Shown here piece after piece: positions 14,089-16,670 of a stretch of 16,670 nt of DNA (positions within the stretch are counted from its first letter, which is position 1; each line of letters starts with the position of its first letter). The stretch comes from Spirochaetales bacterium (GTDB lineage Bacteria; Spirochaetota; Spirochaetia; JAGLYY01). The DNA is taken from contig JAGLYY010000281.1 in the NCBI GenBank assembly GCA_023131935.1, positions 1 through 16,670 of the forward strand. Reading direction: 5' to 3'. The notes beneath the pieces are model-generated. The model did not search any database. It had not been told where the DNA came from and saw nothing but the letters and a program-made list of their open reading frames with translations. The translations under genes and the position numbers were made by a program.

Positions 14089-14547
14089 ATGAAACTTGAA
14101 CTTGGAAATGGGAATAACTATGACAATCCAACCAGGGAGACAGTTGAAAAGGCCCTTGACAGCCTGAACGGCGAGGATAATGATTTTGCGATTATTGACT
14201 CTTCTTCCTCATCTTCGGATAAGTTTCTGCAAGCCGCGGTAACCGGAACGGGATTCGTTGCCGAGTACCGGGACGCGCGGGGGTATTTTCGAAGCTCCGG
14301 GGAGAGCCTTTCGCTTGGAGAGATAAAGAAGGCTTTTTTGTCATTTCTAAATAATGATAATTCCTGGAAAGGGATGTTTTCCTGGACAGCCGTTGAAGAG
14401 AGCGGCGGAGCTGAAGGGGTTCATTTGCGACAGGGTAAGCAGGAAGGTATGAAAGAGGGAACCCTTGTTGATGAAATCCTGGATACCGTTAAGAGCAATA
14501 TTAAATCCTCCATAAAACGGAAAATCGGACGTTTCCTTAAATTTTAG
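14089..14547 (+). CDS. Hypothetical protein resembling Imm1-type immunity proteins
   Basis: A soluble 152-residue protein without signal peptide or membrane segment. I do not recognise it with certainty. The layout resembles Imm1-family immunity proteins: an N-terminal NPTRETVEKALDSLNGED (helix plus turn), a strand FAIID, then FLQAAVTGTGFVAEYRDARG, a serine-rich loop, a helix SLGEIKKAFLSFLNND and a W-containing end NSWKGMFSWTAVEE. Those match the Imm1 pattern of P..e.v..aL..L.g, y.v.Yr and YL.gd..W. A glycine/charged linker and a basic amphipathic helix (about 125-152, VDEILDTVKSNIKSSIKRKI) form the tail, which Imm1 lacks. ATG at 14089 is preferred (AGGAG 8 bases upstream); an in-frame ATG at 14083 is too close. 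No toxin gene is adjacent. Confidence 0.72.
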   Translation: MKLELGNGNNYDNPTRETVEKALDSLNGEDNDFAIIDSSSSSSDKFLQAAVTGTGFVAEYRDARGYFRSSGESLSLGEIKKAFLSFLNNDNSWKGMFSWTAVEESGGAEGVHLRQGKQEGMKEGTLVDEILDTVKSNIKSSIKRKIGRFLKF

Positions 14548-14563
14548 AAAGAGAGGAAGAACA

Positions 14564-14605
14564 GTGAAAATGAAATCACCTGTCCTCCTTTGCTTGTCTC
14601 ACTGA
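14564..14605 (+). other. Thirteen-codon ORF resembling a secretion-signal stub
   Basis: GTG at 14564 (or ATG at 14570) begins a 13-residue peptide, MKMKSPVLLCLSH, ending at TGA. GAGAGG lies just upstream. The lysines followed by hydrophobic residues and a cysteine look like the beginning of a signal peptide or lipoprotein, so it may be the stump of a deleted gene or a leader peptide. Chance is also possible. Confidence 0.25.
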
Positions 14606-14646
14606 AATCGGTTTAAATAACAGGTAATAGCAGCTCTTAAAGATAG

Positions 14647-14675
14647 TTGACTTAAATGGTAATGTTTGGTATATT
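14647..14675 (+). promoter_or_regulatory. Promoter of the OsmC-family gene
   Basis: TTGACT (14647-14652), a 17-base spacer and TATATT (14670-14675) form a near-consensus promoter about 47 bases before the start codon. Palindromes overlap and follow the -10. Confidence 0.8.
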
Positions 14676-14697
14676 ACCAAAAGAGTAATATATACTC
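14657..14697 (+). promoter_or_regulatory. Operator-like palindromes at the OsmC promoter
   Basis: TGGTAAT (14657-14663) and ATTACCA (14673-14679) form a perfect 7-bp inverted repeat across the spacer and -10. A second palindrome, GAGTA-ATATA-TACTC (14683-14697), lies over the expected transcription start. Such placement suits repressor binding. The regulator is not identified and is not encoded in the window. Confidence 0.55.
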
Positions 14698-14722
14698 ACA
14701 CTAAAATTTAAGGAGCTATCAG

Positions 14723-15157
14723 ATGGCAATAATGAGATTTAAATCTTTAACCCGATGGACTGGAGAGGGGCTTTCCTGTGAAAGCGACTCCCGAGGGTTT
14801 AAAGTGGTTCTTGATGAACCTGAAAATCTGGGTGGAAAGAACGCGGGTATGAATCCTGTTGAGCTGCTTCTTTCCTCTCTTGGAGGCTGTATGAGTATAT
14901 GCGCTGCCGCCTTTGCGGAACAGTGTGATGTAGAGCTGAAAGGGTTTTCAGTTGACATTGAGGGTGATCTTGACCCTGACGGTTTTCTCGGAATAAAACA
15001 GAAGACGAAGAAGGGATACCAGGAGATAAGATACAGGATGAATATCGACTCACCTTCGTCAGAGGTGAATATTGAAAGACTGAAGGCTATGATTGAAGAG
15101 CGGTGTCCTGTTTCAGATACCTTGAAGGGTGTTATGGTAAAGTCTGCCGTAGCCTAA
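14723..15157 (+). CDS. OsmC family protein
   Basis: A 144-residue OsmC/Ohr-superfamily protein. Members are cytoplasmic homodimers; many are thiol peroxidases that reduce organic hydroperoxides with two cysteines. The likely pair is C56 in LLSSLGGCMSIC, at the start of the buried helix, and C128 in EERCPVSDTL. The YhfA/OsmC-like N-terminus RWTGEGLSCESDSRGFKVVLDEP and the AGMNPVELLLSSLGGC block are typical. It has extra cysteines (C19, C60, C68), so specificity cannot be assigned. AAGGAG lies 7 bases before the ATG. It stands as a single gene behind its own promoter with operator-like palindromes, which suggests stress-responsive control. Confidence 0.92.
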   Translation: MAIMRFKSLTRWTGEGLSCESDSRGFKVVLDEPENLGGKNAGMNPVELLLSSLGGCMSICAAAFAEQCDVELKGFSVDIEGDLDPDGFLGIKQKTKKGYQEIRYRMNIDSPSSEVNIERLKAMIEERCPVSDTLKGVMVKSAVA

Positions 15158-15172
15158 ATGTATACTTGAAAA

Positions 15173-15240
15173 AAGAGCGGCTTTCATCCATAGTGGCCAC
15201 TAATCATGGCTATAGAAAAACAGATGAAAGCCGAACTCTT
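15173..15240 (+). promoter_or_regulatory. Inverted repeat enclosing the EamA start codons
   Basis: AAGAG-CGGCTTTCATC (15173-15188) pairs with GATGAAAGCCG-AA-CTCTT (15223-15240), 16 bp with a 2-base bulge. A perfect 12-base palindrome, TAGTGGCCACTA (15191-15202), sits in the loop. One candidate start (15206) lies in the loop and the other (15224) in the 3' strand. A TATACT at 15161-15166 would start transcription at the foot of the hairpin. Confidence 0.6.
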
Positions 15241-16117
15241 TCTCTTCGGCGCGACCATTGCCTGGGGCGGGTCCTTTACCGTTATCAAGCTGGGTCTGCT
15301 TAATGTTACACCACTTCTCTTTTTATGTACCCGGTTTGCGCTATCATTTATCCTGTTCTTGCCTTTTATCTTTAAAAGGATTCGGCAGATAGACCGAAAG
15401 ACGCTTCTCCATGGTCTTATTCTCGGTTTTTTTATGTACATCGGGTATGGAGGCCAGATGGTTGGGCTCGCGTACACTACAGTAGCTAAGTCCAGTCTTT
15501 TTACCTACATGTTCGCTCTTCTTGTTCCTCCTCTTCAGTATTTCATTCTACGAAAGAAGCTCCATATCGGTAACCTCATCGGCCTTGGGATTGTAATGGC
15601 AGGGATAGTGTGCTTCACCTCTCCCAAGGCATCATCCCTTAACTTTGGCGATTATATTTCCTTTGGCGCGGCGGCCGGATATGCTGTATATATTGTTCTC
15701 CTGGACCGTTTCAATACCGGAGGAGATTCAATGCTCCTTACAGGCATTCAGATGTTTACCGTTTCCGTTCTCGCGGGCGGAACCTCCCTGTTTCTTGAAA
15801 CCCCCACGATGACATTTTCCGGTAATCTGGGTTTCTCGTTGTTCTACCTTGCAGTATTTAGCGGAATCTTTACTGTCTTGATCATGAACAAGTTCCAGAA
15901 GGAAACTACCCCGACAAAGGCAGTTATCATCTATGCCATGGAACCGGTTTTCTCAGTTATTACAGCCTTTCTTATTCTCGGAGAGACCCTGAAAACCTTT
16001 GAACTCTTTGGTGGTTTCGTTATTATTCTGGGCGTGATAACTTCAGAAATATGGGTGATTATACCGCGTAAGAAAAAATATTCCGGGACCCCGCGAGAGG
16101 GTCGGGATGATCGGTAA
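15206..16117 (+). CDS. EamA/DMT superfamily transporter
   Basis: A 303-residue inner-membrane protein with ten hydrophobic segments, the layout of the drug/metabolite transporter family made of two EamA repeats. First repeat: ELFLFGATIAWGGSFTVIKLGL (about 9-30), RFALSFILFLPFIF, GLILGFFMYIGYGGQMVGL and LIGLGIVMAGIVCF. The second begins at about 148 (YISFGAAAGYAVYIVLLDRF) and includes the family motif YAMEPVFSVITAFLILGETL (about 246-265), then a final helix and a basic tail. The substrate cannot be predicted. Neither ATG (15206 or 15224, the latter giving 297 residues) has a Shine-Dalgarno site, and both lie in a large inverted repeat, which suggests translational control. It follows the OsmC gene by 48 bases. 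Confidence 0.92.
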   Translation: MAIEKQMKAELFLFGATIAWGGSFTVIKLGLLNVTPLLFLCTRFALSFILFLPFIFKRIRQIDRKTLLHGLILGFFMYIGYGGQMVGLAYTTVAKSSLFTYMFALLVPPLQYFILRKKLHIGNLIGLGIVMAGIVCFTSPKASSLNFGDYISFGAAAGYAVYIVLLDRFNTGGDSMLLTGIQMFTVSVLAGGTSLFLETPTMTFSGNLGFSLFYLAVFSGIFTVLIMNKFQKETTPTKAVIIYAMEPVFSVITAFLILGETLKTFELFGGFVIILGVITSEIWVIIPRKKKYSGTPREGRDDR

Positions 16118-16346
16118 CCGGATTATTTGCAGGACGGCTGCGCTAGGTGCCATGTTTCACGATACTAAAGATATTGAGAAAGTAATGCAAGGCAAAGAGT
16201 TTGAAAATTTGAATGATACCCAAAAAGAACCAGTAATAGCAGAACTACACAAACACTGGAGTGACCCGAACAGCGAAATCGTCAAACGGATGAACAGCTT
16301 TACTGAAAAACCCCCCGAAATCTTAAAGCCGATTTTGGAGAGTTAA
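16107..16346 (+). CDS. Small hypothetical protein
   Basis: A 79-residue ORF that I do not recognise. The first 15 residues are read from the EamA 3' end and the GC-rich join; from about residue 16 (MFHDTKDIEKVMQGKEFENL) it is charged, helical and AT-rich like the transposase gene downstream. AGAGG sits 6 bases before the ATG at 16107; an alternative start is ATG at 16152. It ends 4 bases before the transposase start and could be cotranscribed with it. It may be a genuine small accessory protein or the 3' remnant of a larger gene. Confidence 0.5.
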   Translation: MIGNRIICRTAALGAMFHDTKDIEKVMQGKEFENLNDTQKEPVIAELHKHWSDPNSEIVKRMNSFTEKPPEILKPILES

Positions 16347-16350
16347 ACAG

Positions 16351-16670
16351 ATGACCAAATTTAATCCTGACAAACATCACCGCAGATCGATAAGATTAAA
16401 AAATTGGGACTATAAAAAGGCGGCATTATATTTTGTAACCATTTGCGTAAATAACCGCAAGAATCTTTTTGGAGAAATAAAAGATGGAAAGATGGTTGCA
16501 AATGATGCGGGGTTGATGATTGAAAAAAATTGGATCGATATATTCGAAAGGTTTAAAAACACAAGATTAAATAAATATGTGATTATGCCAAATCATTTTC
16601 ATGCCATTATTCAAATCGTAGGGGTGCCCCTTGTGGGTACCCTTAATAAAACCGGGCAACCACATAAAAC
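16351..16670 (+). CDS. REP-associated tyrosine transposase (RAYT, IS200-like Y1/HUH), 5' part
   Basis: The reading frame stays open from ATG 16351 to the window end (106 codons), so it is missing from any list that requires a stop. HHRRSIRLKNWDYKKAALYFVTICVNNRKNLFGEI is the classical RAYT N-terminus. MPNHFHAIIQIVG carries the HUH metal-binding pair H82 and H84. The catalytic tyrosine should lie beyond the window. RAYTs are domesticated relatives of IS200/IS605 transposases that act on single-stranded REP palindromes. After the HUH motif comes the variable GVPLVGTLNKTGQP insertion, encoded by short GC-rich palindromes. GGAG lies 10 bases before the start. The gene is AT-richer than the housekeeping genes, consistent with acquisition. 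Confidence 0.9.
   Translation, partial: MTKFNPDKHHRRSIRLKNWDYKKAALYFVTICVNNRKNLFGEIKDGKMVANDAGLMIEKNWIDIFERFKNTRLNKYVIMPNHFHAIIQIVGVPLVGTLNKTGQPHK

Overview
The window is a bacterial chromosome segment, most likely from a free-living spirochaete (Spirochaetota). This is inferred mainly from the DUF4954 left-handed beta-helix protein next to parAB, a family I know chiefly from Spirochaetes and Bacteroidetes. Tightly packed housekeeping operons, mostly with strong Shine-Dalgarno sites, dominate from the left end to about 13.7 kb. The right quarter is looser and carries accessory and mobile material.

Layout. 1-1317: the 3' part of parA and a complete parB, overlapping, for chromosome segregation. 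1314-3497 (-): a DUF4954 beta-helix protein converging on parB. 3560-3720: divergent promoters. 3720-4259: five tRNA genes, Ser(UGA), Ser(GCU), Arg(GCG), Ser(CGA) and Ser(GGA), which include all four serine decoding specificities. 4264-4390: the small SRP RNA. 4400-6954: dnaX, ybaB/ebfC and recR in the classical order, serving replication, nucleoid and recombination functions. The SRP RNA 3' strand doubles as the only visible ribosome binding site for dnaX.

6851-9142 (-): a two-gene unit of a GH63/trehalase-like glycoside hydrolase followed by a ubiquitin-fold plus Mut7-C RNase protein, whose 3' end overlaps recR antisense. 9143-9361: a regulatory spacer with a promoter, two hairpins and a long-range inverted repeat. 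9362-11781 (-): an NfeD-type membrane protein and two tandem stomatin/SPFH paralogues, a membrane-microdomain operon. 11889-13724: a YgiQ-type radical SAM protein.

13717-13950: a decayed element in which degenerate GGCTGTAGG repeats and their inverted copies flank a truncated four-helix-bundle gene of the 23S rRNA intervening-sequence (S23) type. The left repeat supplies the ygiQ stop codon. Then come an orphan protein resembling Imm1-type immunity proteins (14089-14547), an OsmC-family peroxidase-like gene behind a strong promoter with operator-like palindromes (14647-15157), an EamA/DMT transporter whose start codons lie in a large inverted repeat (15206-16117), an unrecognised small AT-rich ORF, and the 5' part of a REP-associated tyrosine (Y1/HUH, IS200-like) transposase running off the window.

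No CRISPR array, rRNA, phage module or complete insertion sequence is visible. The features most worth following up are the S23-type repeat element, the SRP-dnaX overlap, the hairpin over the EamA start, the OsmC operators, the NfeD-SPFH-SPFH operon and the orphan Imm1-like gene.
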